In this document: positions 7,030 to 12,794 of the stretch, one piece after another | Layout of the letters: the number at the start of each line of letters is the position of its first letter | Numbering within the stretch: position 1 is the first letter of the stretch | Translations under genes and position numbers: made by a program | Assembly (NCBI GenBank): GCA_024684065.1 | Contig: JAIKXO010000131.1 | Coordinates: 1 to 12,794, forward strand | Direction of reading: 5' to 3' | Source of the DNA: Lachnospiraceae bacterium | GTDB taxonomy: Bacteria > Bacillota_A > Clostridia > Lachnospirales > Lachnospiraceae | Length of the DNA stretch: 12,794 nucleotides | The notes under the pieces: generated by a model | Database searches by the model: none | The model's input: only the letters and a program-made list of their open reading frames with translations | Told to the model about the DNA's origin: nothing

Positions 7030-10000
7030 CTACAATAAAGAATGCAGGAGTTTGTTTTTATTATCATCCCTCTCTATCTTAGGCGCATTTCCGTATTCCT
7101 CCAGTTTACTGAATGCATCCTTCAGTTCCCACCAGGAGGTGCCCAGCACACCTGTGACAAGGTTTCCGTCAAGGCTTCTTATTTCTCTTTTCTTTGCAAA
7201 GCTACTCTTTCCCGCAGTACCGATAAGATTTCCTTCAGCATCCCTTTCATAGGTATAATTCCTGACATTATTCGTGTCTCTTACCAAAATGAACCATCGG
7301 TTATTTTTTAGCTGAACATCCAGCACATCCATGGCATGCATGAAAACGCCGAAGGTCATCCCCTCTTTACGCTTTTTTGCCGCCCTGACATCATGCAAGA
7401 AAATCATCTCCTCCCTGGAATAGTACCCTTCGGGGTTCATTTCCATCATGGCTTTGTTGCGGTTTTTCGCATAGAGGTTCATAACATCCAACCTGGTCTT
7501 GTATTGTTCCTCTGTTTCCCCCATATAAACCTTCGGCTTGTCATAATAAGTGATCTTTGCTCCAATACCTGAGAGGATCCTTTCGAGAGGCTCCTCGGCA
7601 TTGAATTGGTCATACAGCCGCGAAATGATAACCGAAGGCTCCTCTTTATCCGTTCCGTCACCCATATCGGGACTTTCGGTCAGGATATTTTCCATAACCT
7701 GCGCGGCTATCGCATCCGGATCAAGTGTGTAAACTTCCTTTATCTTTTTTTCGATGACGTCCAGATCCTCTGCCTTTGCACTTTTTATATCGCTAAGAAC
7801 TTGCGCTTTTAGGGAGGCAAAATGCTCCTTCCTATTTTCATTATCTTCCCGCACCCGGTTCTTTACTGCTTCGAGGACGGTGTTTATCCATTCGTCCTCC
7901 TGGTTCAGATCTGCGGACTGATCCCTTGGAATAGAGTCCCAGATGATTTCATGAAGCCAAATGGGAACCCCGCTTAAGAGCTGCCTCTTCCTTCTTCTGT
8001 TGATCTCATCTTCTTCATTAAGCTGATATTTCTCCGGTTCAGGTTTTGAAATTTCCCAGCAGTCCTTCCTTCCGGTAAGATGCATCATCACCTTTTGGGG
8101 CGTTCCCTTCGCAATCTCGCAGGCCAAGTCTTTTATTTCTCCGGTCTTGCTATCAACGTTCGCAGACCGGTGCATGGTTCCCGTAGAAGCATATGCTTTT
8201 TCCAGAAGCTGGACCCACATGCAGTCCTGGGCGGTAGCGCTGATATCATAGTCCTTTCTCACCTTTATATAGACCGGACGCATTTCAACCTCGGGAAGCA
8301 CCATTTCCTCTTCGGTATCCACTCTCCGGTTATTCTTGTCAAAGCCCATGTAAAGCCTTACCAGGACATTGCCATCACCTATGTCATGAAACATGTTCAT
8401 GATGCCCTCGGGGTTGGTGCGCATATATGCGGTAATAGCGGAAAGAAAATAACAGTCCCCTATATATCCCTGTTTCACGTCATTGATATTCGGTTTATGC
8501 AGAAAAAGCGGAATATCCTTAACATTGCTTTCGTTCAGGTCATCCTTGCTGTACATGTTAAATACAGCGGTCTGTTCCACCGCCGCCGCAAATTCCGCAT
8601 CCGTTATCCTTTCGGAATTATCCGCATCTCTCAGCTTTCCGCGGCCCATGCTATGTATATCATTCGATATATCAAGCAGACCACTTATGACATTGTCTTC
8701 AAAGCTTATATTCCTGATCTTCTTTAAAGCTCTCTGCATATCCTTCTGGAACTTGTCGAGGAAAGCCATTTCCATTTCCGTGGTATCTGTCGTCACGATA
8801 TACTTTATCTTTACGTAATGCTCCATGGCTTCGACGGCTGTTCGGATCTCTTCCGGATACTCCGCCTCATGCCCGTCAAGAAGGTCCCTGACTCCTTTAA
8901 TGCGTGTTTTCAGATCGTCCTTCGTCCGGTCCTCATAGAGATCTGCGATATCTACGGGGGGTACGCTCTCGTCTCCGCGCTGTAATGTGAAGCCGGCTCC
9001 TTCCTGATGATCCCTTATCTCCTGAGGAAGTCTTTCAAGCCTTTCTACTGATTCAGCATACTTTTCTTCCCCGTGAACCTTATTTCGATCCGAGCCAAAA
9101 TGTTTGAATAAGCGATTAAGGACGGGGGATCCCAGCCACAGAAGAAATCCGCTGCCCTCGTTCTTCGCATTTAGTGCCCATTCGTACTGATCAGTATAAT
9201 GAACTGCCTGTGCCTTAAGGTCATTAAAATCAAAGAGCTTTTCCGCCGCTTCCGCCCTGAGCCTTAACAAGCCGTCCATGGATTCATCCTTGCCCTCCAC
9301 GGTATTTCCGTTCTCATCTTTATATTTGTTCCTGAGCTTCTCGCTGTCCAAAAGCCTCTTTTCTTCGTCTTTTAAGGCCTGATTGTTCTTATCCCTTTTG
9401 AGAGCCGCCTGTACATTTAAGAGACGTTTTCTTTCCCATACCACAACGGCTCTTTTGGCAAGGATATCCAAAACTTCGGAAGCCTCCGTGTCCTTACACT
9501 TTTTTGAAAGAGCGCAGATACTGTTTCTTGCGTTATATATCTCCACATCCGAAAATTTATGATAGGTGAGAGTTGCTATAAGCTCCTTCGCTTCTTTAAG
9601 AGGGTTGCTTTCTCTATTCTCCGGCGGCTTATATTCAGCCTGTTCCGGGGAGTCCTCCGCCTGGATCCTGAAGGTTGCAAGTCTGGCCGCCCTCAATGCA
9701 GCCATTTTCTCCCTGTATTCCGTAAAATCCCGATTGTATCTCTCCCGGCAGAGCTTTATCCTCTCTTTTGTGACGGAAGTATCGACACCTCCCCCTTTTG
9801 TGAGCTGGCCCATAGTAAGGAGATCCTCTTCGAGCCTTCTAACGGTATCAAGCATATCTATTGCCGTATCGGCAACAGTGACCTGCTTATCAGATTGTTC
9901 CATATAGTAGGAGGTTTTGCTGTTTTTCCTCATATCCTGCGTCTGCTCTATAACCTCCCGCTGATCCAAAAGATAGGGAAGGAGGGCGACATCCTTCTGC

Positions 10001-11130
10001 GGATCCCCTGTAAAAGCAAGGGTCTTTAAGTTTCTGGCATGGCCTATTATATTGAGCTTTCCCTTTACATCCAGAATCCTTTCCCTGATAAGGAATTCGT
10101 CCATGCGGTCAGCAAGGCCTTTCTTTTCCAGCTCTTCCCTGCGTTTTCTAAGCTTAGCCTGCAGAGCCAGCCTGTCCTTGCTCACTCCCTTCTGCCTCAG
10201 GGACTCTTTCAGGCTCTTTAATGTTCCGTTAACCAGATAGTCATTTGATTTATTCAGAAAAATAGCAAGGCCGCCCGCAGACTGCCATATCATTTCCGTA
10301 AGATTCATCTGTTCGGGGCTCAGACCTTTGCTTGCTTCCGTGCCTATCTCCCTGTTTTCACGGGTACGGAAATAGCTGTCAAGCATCACCTGTTTTTTCA
10401 GCCTGTAATAGGTCACGACGGTGTTTGCCTTTCCATAATGCTTTTCAAAGGAGAGCCTTATATTCTCGGGAAGACCAGCATATATATCCGGGGACTTAGT
10501 GATAAGATACTGTACGCCGCTGAACATCTCACTAAGCCTTTCAAGCTTTTCAGCATTTTCCGCCACCTTATTGTTTGATCTGATATCCAGATTTTCGACA
10601 TCAAGCTTCATGAACTTTTTCATGCATGCAAGGATGGCTCTGCTCTTTTCAGCTCCCCTGTAAGCCTTTAAAAGTGCCACGTTTTCTTTTGTACTGTTAC
10701 CCATAAAGGTGGATAGTGCCGAAATATCCGGTGAGATCACATTCTGCCTGATCCCTGCCTTTTGGATCGCTGATGCTGCGCGGCTGCGCATTTTCTCCTG
10801 ACGCTTTTTTTCCTGTTCCTCTATGAATTCAGCATTTATATTTTTCCGCCAAAGCTCCGTTCCTTTCTTAGAAGCCTGTTTTTTCCTTTCTTCTTCCGTG
10901 TATAAATCTTTGTAACCGGCTCCATAGGCACTGAAGGTCTCTTTTGTCATATTCCGTGAGCGGATCTCACTCCTGATACCCTGAAGGAAATCATTCATGG
11001 CACTCTGCTTTACAGATTCATTTTCCTCAGAATGAATAACCCCGGTCACATTCTCCCAGGCCTTCTTGTGATCCACAAGCTGTTGTGAATCGTCTTCCTT
11101 ATTTGTTATAGTGTAATAATCTTTTGACAA
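7030..11130 (-). CDS. Giant protein with C-terminal calpain-like (C2) cysteine protease domain
   Basis: This 1366-residue, highly charged protein has no signal peptide or membrane helix. Residues 1 to ~860 are mainly helical with coiled-coil-like Lys/Glu-rich stretches and no family I recognise. The calpain-like core starts near 875: KQGYIGDCYFLSAI carries the nucleophile C893, then WVQLLEKAYA and a GTPQKVMMHLTG motif typical of the fold. The catalytic histidine is probably H1265 in FMHAMDVLDV. About twenty residues on, where calpains have RNPWG with the catalytic Asn, this protein has RDTNN (D1285, N1287). Cys-His spacing is about 370 residues against about 157 in calpain-1, so a ~200-residue helical insertion sits inside the domain. 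The start is TTG at 11128-11130, preceded by AAAGGA at 8 bases. Substrates and activation are unknown. A secreted or injected effector is possible but no delivery signal is visible. Confidence 0.85.
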   Translation of the reverse strand: MSKDYYTITNKEDDSQQLVDHKKAWENVTGVIHSEENESVKQSAMNDFLQGIRSEIRSRNMTKETFSAYGAGYKDLYTEEERKKQASKKGTELWRKNINAEFIEEQEKKRQEKMRSRAASAIQKAGIRQNVISPDISALSTFMGNSTKENVALLKAYRGAEKSRAILACMKKFMKLDVENLDIRSNNKVAENAEKLERLSEMFSGVQYLITKSPDIYAGLPENIRLSFEKHYGKANTVVTYYRLKKQVMLDSYFRTRENREIGTEASKGLSPEQMNLTEMIWQSAGGLAIFLNKSNDYLVNGTLKSLKESLRQKGVSKDRLALQAKLRKRREELEKKGLADRMDEFLIRERILDVKGKLNIIGHARNLKTLAFTGDPQKDVALLPYLLDQREVIEQTQDMRKNSKTSYYMEQSDKQVTVADTAIDMLDTVRRLEEDLLTMGQLTKGGGVDTSVTKERIKLCRERYNRDFTEYREKMAALRAARLATFRIQAEDSPEQAEYKPPENRESNPLKEAKELIATLTYHKFSDVEIYNARNSICALSKKCKDTEASEVLDILAKRAVVVWERKRLLNVQAALKRDKNNQALKDEEKRLLDSEKLRNKYKDENGNTVEGKDESMDGLLRLRAEAAEKLFDFNDLKAQAVHYTDQYEWALNAKNEGSGFLLWLGSPVLNRLFKHFGSDRNKVHGEEKYAESVERLERLPQEIRDHQEGAGFTLQRGDESVPPVDIADLYEDRTKDDLKTRIKGVRDLLDGHEAEYPEEIRTAVEAMEHYVKIKYIVTTDTTEMEMAFLDKFQKDMQRALKKIRNISFEDNVISGLLDISNDIHSMGRGKLRDADNSERITDAEFAAAVEQTAVFNMYSKDDLNESNVKDIPLFLHKPNINDVKQGYIGDCYFLSAITAYMRTNPEGIMNMFHDIGDGNVLVRLYMGFDKNNRRVDTEEEMVLPEVEMRPVYIKVRKDYDISATAQDCMWVQLLEKAYASTGTMHRSANVDSKTGEIKDLACEIAKGTPQKVMMHLTGRKDCWEISKPEPEKYQLNEEDEINRRRKRQLLSGVPIWLHEIIWDSIPRDQSADLNQEDEWINTVLEAVKNRVREDNENRKEHFASLKAQVLSDIKSAKAEDLDVIEKKIKEVYTLDPDAIAAQVMENILTESPDMGDGTDKEEPSVIISRLYDQFNAEEPLERILSGIGAKITYYDKPKVYMGETEEQYKTRLDVMNLYAKNRNKAMMEMNPEGYYSREEMIFLHDVRAAKKRKEGMTFGVFMHAMDVLDVQLKNNRWFILVRDTNNVRNYTYERDAEGNLIGTAGKSSFAKKREIRSLDGNLVTGVLGTSWWELKDAFSKLEEYGNAPKIERDDNKNKLLHSLL

Positions 11131-11169
11131 GGTGGCAGTCCTTTCTTTGTTTCCCCTGAATATCGCGTC

Positions 11170-11205
11170 CTATTCGTCGATGAATATCTCATATCTAACC
11201 CTCAT
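11170..11205 (-). CDS. Eleven-codon leader ORF in frame with the calpain-like gene
   Basis: ATG (11205-11203) follows AGAAAGGA at 5 bases and encodes MRVRYEIFIDE before TAG (11172-11170). It is in the same frame as the calpain-like ORF, whose TTG is 25 codons downstream of this ATG. It lies inside the predicted leader transcript. It may be a leader peptide, or the true start of the large protein broken or regulated by an amber codon. Confidence 0.4.
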   Translation of the reverse strand: MRVRYEIFIDE

Positions 11206-11226
11206 GTGTTTCCTTTCTGCGATTTT

Positions 11227-11255
11227 AATATAAATAAAGCAATTATAAAAGTCAA
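11227..11255 (-). promoter_or_regulatory. Promoter of the calpain-like gene
   Basis: On the - strand there is TTGACT (11255-11250), a 17-base AT-rich spacer, and TATATT (11232-11227). This predicts a leader of about 90 nt that contains the short upstream ORF. Confidence 0.65.
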
Positions 11256-11282
11256 TAGAAGCAAGCCTCCTCACTTAACAAG

Positions 11283-11326
11283 AAAAAAGAGACTGAGCCC
11301 TCTGACATCCGTCAGCGGGTCGCCTC
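11283..11326 (-). terminator. Rho-independent terminator in repeat copy A
   Basis: On the - strand GAGGC (11326-11322), CCC and CTGAC pair with GTCAG, GGG and GTCTC (11293-11289) around GGAT, followed by six T. One outer pair is a G.U here but a G-C in copy B. It insulates the calpain-like gene from the toxin cassette upstream. Confidence 0.8.
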
Positions 11327-11333
11327 ATTTCTT

Positions 11334-11385
11334 TCATATCATCCCGAAATATTCAAATGCTTTTTTATCAGTTCTTCTTTCTCAG
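11334..11385 (-). pseudogene. Decayed 3' fragment of an RlmD-tail-like gene
   Basis: It corresponds to the EKEELIKKAFEYFGMI end of the 858-1202 and 12706-12794 genes. A T-run of six instead of seven (11361-11366) shifts the frame, so it would read EKEELIKKHLNISG and stop early. Homology ends abruptly at 11385, next to the stop codon region of the diverged paralogue. This marks it as a recombination scar. Confidence 0.75.
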
Positions 11386-11397
11386 CTAGGCTCTTTT

Positions 11398-11757
11398 TTA
11401 GACGATGCCAAAGTATCTAAACGCTTCTAAGACCATTTTCTCCTTGATGGATTTTAATTCAGGATTAACGATGTCATCTCCCGGCTCTTCCAAGCTCTTC
11501 ACATTGCACTTGTTCTTAACTTGCGTTATGCTGGATTTGCTTACCCGTATACCATATACATCATAAATCCAATCTTGAATCGTGCCAAAGCTCAATTTGT
11601 TTCGTTTTTGTGGCTCATATGCCCAGTTTACGTCAAAAATGAACGAAAACTGATTCTTGTACACCGCGAAATGAACGGTCGGACAGCCGTTCTGTACTTC
11701 GCAGTCAAGTGGACTCGACTGCGAAGATACAGAACAGCTCCTCCAAAGAATCTTCAT
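11398..11757 (-). CDS. Diverged RlmD-tail-like small protein
   Basis: This 119-residue ORF is a remote paralogue of 858-1202. It has the same helix-turn-helix-like core, SFGTIQDWIYDVYGIRVSKSSITQVKNKCNV (56-86), and an EKMVLEAFRYFGIV end (106-119). Both proteins open with a short SSQ-S-PL segment (SSQPSNPL in one, SSQSSPL here), which is encoded within an inverted repeat in each gene. The ATG at 11755-11757 has GGAGG only a few bases upstream, closer than usual, so the start is uncertain. It lies 41 bases beyond the immunity gene stop and could be the third gene of the toxin operon. Its position there may mean a regulatory role or merely a recombination remnant. Function is unknown. Confidence 0.55.
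   Translation of the reverse strand: MKILWRSCSVSSQSSPLDCEVQNGCPTVHFAVYKNQFSFIFDVNWAYEPQKRNKLSFGTIQDWIYDVYGIRVSKSSITQVKNKCNVKSLEEPGDDIVNPELKSIKEKMVLEAFRYFGIV
11685..11739. repeat. Large near-perfect palindrome in the diverged tail-like ORF
   Basis: The 18-base arm GTTCTGTACTTCGCAGTC (11689-11706) pairs with GACTGCGAAG-A-TACAGAAC (11717-11735) with one bulged A. Inner AGT/ACT pairs and outer AGC/GCT pairs add to it. No T-run follows on either strand. It lies in codons 7-24 of the ORF. Confidence 0.9.
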
Positions 11758-11798
11758 CCACCTCCAACATGCATAAACAAATCATAATTGTTATTCAT

Positions 11799-12095
11799 TT
11801 AAGCTATTTTCTGTACGATTATTCTGTCGAAAAAGGCATCCTTCAGCTCTTTATAATCCTTTGCCACACTCAATCTCCTCAGCAGATCCAGGCATGCCTC
11901 TACAATATTGTCATATAGATAGGAATCGTTTCTAGAATTCTTTTCTTTTTCATATACGCTCCATTCGCCTGCAACCTTTTCCAGACAGACGGCGCTCTCT
12001 TTCGGACCGTCAAGACTATATTCATCATCATTGAATCTTCCCGTGCATACCTCTTTCAGAGCTTCTATACATCTCTCTTCCTTTAATGCATTCAT
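11799..12095 (-). CDS. Probable immunity protein for the TNT-type toxin
   Basis: This is a 98-residue acidic, cytoplasmic protein. The pattern EYSLDG..ESAVCLEK..GEWSVYEKEKN......Y.NIVEACLDLLRRL (25-75) resembles small immunity proteins (Imm59-like, from memory) found beside polymorphic toxins. Its ATG overlaps the toxin's TGA (ATGA at 12092-12095), and GAGGAGG lies 7 bases upstream inside the toxin's last codons, so the two products are made together. Such a protein would bind the toxin and block its NAD+ hydrolysis, protecting the producer and its kin. The assignment rests on the remembered pattern plus gene position. It is not related by sequence to classical type II antitoxins and has no DNA-binding domain. 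Confidence 0.7.
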   Translation of the reverse strand: MNALKEERCIEALKEVCTGRFNDDEYSLDGPKESAVCLEKVAGEWSVYEKEKNSRNDSYLYDNIVEACLDLLRRLSVAKDYKELKDAFFDRIIVQKIA

Positions 12096-12556
12096 AGGAA
12101 CACCTCCTCAAGCTTACCATGCTCAATCTCTTTTGCAACACTCTGATAATGCTTATATTGTACCGCTCCGCCACTACTGTTAAATATAGGAGCGACTCTG
12201 CCTTTTAATACAGTGCATTGCACTTTAAGCCCGTCGGCCACTACTTTATATGAATGATATTCAACAGTTTCCTTTACATAGGGAAGCGCTAAGTCCTCAT
12301 ATTTTGAGTCAATATCCGTAGTCAGCCTCCCCCGATAGTTCCCGTATCTGCAAATCAATTTCCCGTATGGAAGAACAATGTCCTGATAATAATGACCATT
12401 AGGCTCGATATTTCTTTTGTCGAATCCGTCATTGTCAACAGACTCGTCCTCCGGCCTCCAATTGACTATTTCCTTTCCGGAATCATCATAATACCCATAC
12501 TCTGGACTTATAAACTGTTTTATCCCTGTTATTTCATCCCCAAAACAATTCTTCAT
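12092..12556 (-). CDS. TNT-domain NAD+ glycohydrolase toxin, compact orphan form
   Basis: The 154 residues are mostly one TNT (tuberculosis necrotizing toxin-like) domain. LPYGKLICRYGNYRG (62-76), EDLALPY (87-93), YHSYKVV (100-106), VAPIFNSSGGAVQYK (121-135) and a closing HGKLEEV (146-152) match the family's order. R70 of RYG and Q133 of GGAVQY correspond to residues needed for NAD+ cleavage in M. tuberculosis CpnT. Where an aromatic residue usually follows RYG...G by a few positions there is L78, so activity could be altered. The N-terminal ~60 residues (SPEYGYYDDSGKEIVNW...DGF) resemble the linker seen ahead of TNT domains in large toxins. No secretion or pre-toxin domain is present. The ATG at 12554-12556 has AGGA 7 bases upstream and a good promoter. 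Confidence 0.82.
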   Translation of the reverse strand: MKNCFGDEITGIKQFISPEYGYYDDSGKEIVNWRPEDESVDNDGFDKRNIEPNGHYYQDIVLPYGKLICRYGNYRGRLTTDIDSKYEDLALPYVKETVEYHSYKVVADGLKVQCTVLKGRVAPIFNSSGGAVQYKHYQSVAKEIEHGKLEEVFL

Positions 12557-12592
12557 AACATTATCCTATAACAACAATTAATATCTGCTTTT

Positions 12593-12621
12593 ATAATACT
12601 GTAAGTTTCTTACGTTTTCAA
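12593..12621 (-). promoter_or_regulatory. Promoter of the toxin-immunity operon with a palindrome in the spacer
   Basis: On the - strand there is TTGAAA (12621-12616), a 17-base spacer, and TATTAT (12598-12593). The spacer holds the palindrome GTAAG-AAA-CTTAC (12613-12601), a likely binding site for a repressor that would block RNA polymerase. The predicted leader is about 30 nt. Confidence 0.65.
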
Positions 12622-12639
12622 TATGCATATCTTTTGCTC

Positions 12640-12758
12640 CCTCATTTAACAATAAAAAAAGAGGCTGGGCCCTCTGACATCCGTCAGCGGGTCGCCTCAT
12701 TTCTTTCATATCATCCCGAAATATTCAAACGCTTTTTTTATCAGTTCTTCTTTCTCAG
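12640..12758 (-). repeat. Direct repeat module, copy B (tail-gene 3' end plus terminator)
   Basis: The 119-bp partner of 11269-11385, in the same orientation. Here the tail-gene end is intact and continues to the window edge. The two copies bound a 1.25-kb cassette with the toxin, the immunity gene and the diverged tail-like ORF. Confidence 0.9.
12654..12698 (-). terminator. Rho-independent terminator in repeat copy B
   Basis: On the - strand GAGGC-GA-CCC-G-CTGAC-GGAT-GTCAG-A-GGG-CCCA-GCCTC is followed by seven T. It lies directly after the partial gene at 12706-12794 and upstream of the toxin promoter. Confidence 0.88.
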
Positions 12759-12794
12759 GCTTGAGCTTCGGCACATAATGCCCTTCCGAACCCT
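12706..12794 (-). CDS. RlmD-tail-like protein, C-terminal end only (cut by window)
   Basis: The frame is open at the right edge and encodes GSEGHYVPKLKPEKEELI...FEYFGMI before TGA (12708-12706). It matches the end of the 858-1202 product with one visible residue change (R to G) and four base differences in 89. Whether the rest is a full RlmD methyltransferase or another free-standing tail cannot be told from this window. If it is a full rlmD, it would be the probable source of the detached copies. Confidence 0.7.
   Translation of the reverse strand, partial: GSEGHYVPKLKPEKEELIKKAFEYFGMI

Larger units (their letters stand above)
11269..11385 (-). repeat. Direct repeat module, copy A (tail-gene 3' end plus terminator)
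   Basis: This 117-bp segment matches 12640-12758 in the same orientation, with 61 consecutive identical bases (11297-11357 = 12669-12729). It contains the terminator and the last codons of an RlmD-tail-like gene. The length differs by one base in each of two homopolymer runs. Confidence 0.9.

Noticed and set aside
7030..11130. Many + strand ORFs of 60-215 codons opposite the calpain-like gene (for example 8080-8727)
   Set aside because: They are antisense shadows of a strong - strand gene with recognisable motifs and lack ribosome-binding sites.
11689..11735. Palindrome as terminator of the toxin-immunity operon
   Set aside because: No T-run on the - strand side; the following bases are GC-rich.
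11269..12758. Insertion sequence bounded by the direct repeats
   Set aside because: No transposase gene and no terminal inverted repeats; the repeats are gene ends with terminators.
1..12794. tRNA, rRNA, CRISPR array or origin of replication
   Set aside because: No cloverleaf with an anticodon, no regularly spaced repeats and no DnaA-box cluster were seen by eye.

Overview
The window looks like a chromosomal accessory region of a Lachnospiraceae-type Firmicute (Butyrivibrio/Roseburia-like). The signs are Firmicute-style AGGAGG ribosome-binding sites and sigma-A-like promoters, a Reg_prop/Y_Y_Y/HD-GYP receptor, and several copies of a small C-terminal domain that I recognise from the tails of clostridial RlmD-type 23S rRNA methyltransferases. 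This placement rests on memory of the families, not on a search.

Layout, left to right: (1) The 3' part of a type I restriction specificity gene (hsdS) on the + strand, ending at a bidirectional terminator. (2) Everything else is on the - strand. A free-standing RlmD-tail-like ORF (858-1202) converges on hsdS. (3) A two-gene operon follows: a five-helix DERQ-motif membrane protein and an XRE regulator, with a near-consensus promoter, a long leader and its own terminator. (4) A 1381-residue membrane receptor (2653-6798) has an extracellular propeller, a Y_Y_Y domain and a cytoplasmic HD-GYP c-di-GMP phosphodiesterase domain, plus an unusual C-terminal part containing a repeated motif. (5) A 1366-residue cytoplasmic protein (7030-11130) has a long helical N-terminal region and a calpain-like (C2) cysteine protease domain. 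(6) A cassette at about 11.27-12.79 kb holds a small TNT-type NAD+ glycohydrolase toxin overlapping a probable immunity gene, then a diverged RlmD-tail ORF and a decayed tail fragment. The cassette is bounded by two direct copies of a ~118-bp module (tail-gene 3' end plus terminator), and a third tail-gene copy at 858 bounds the larger ~10.4-kb segment.

How the parts may work together: the toxin/immunity pair is best read as an orphan polymorphic-toxin cassette carried between recombining repeats. The protease and receptor are tandem and co-directional, but each has its own candidate promoter, so a functional link is only a hypothesis. The repeated RlmD-tail modules, restriction specificity gene and toxin cassette together suggest a recombination-prone defence or competition region. 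I saw no transposase, integrase, tRNA, rRNA or CRISPR array.
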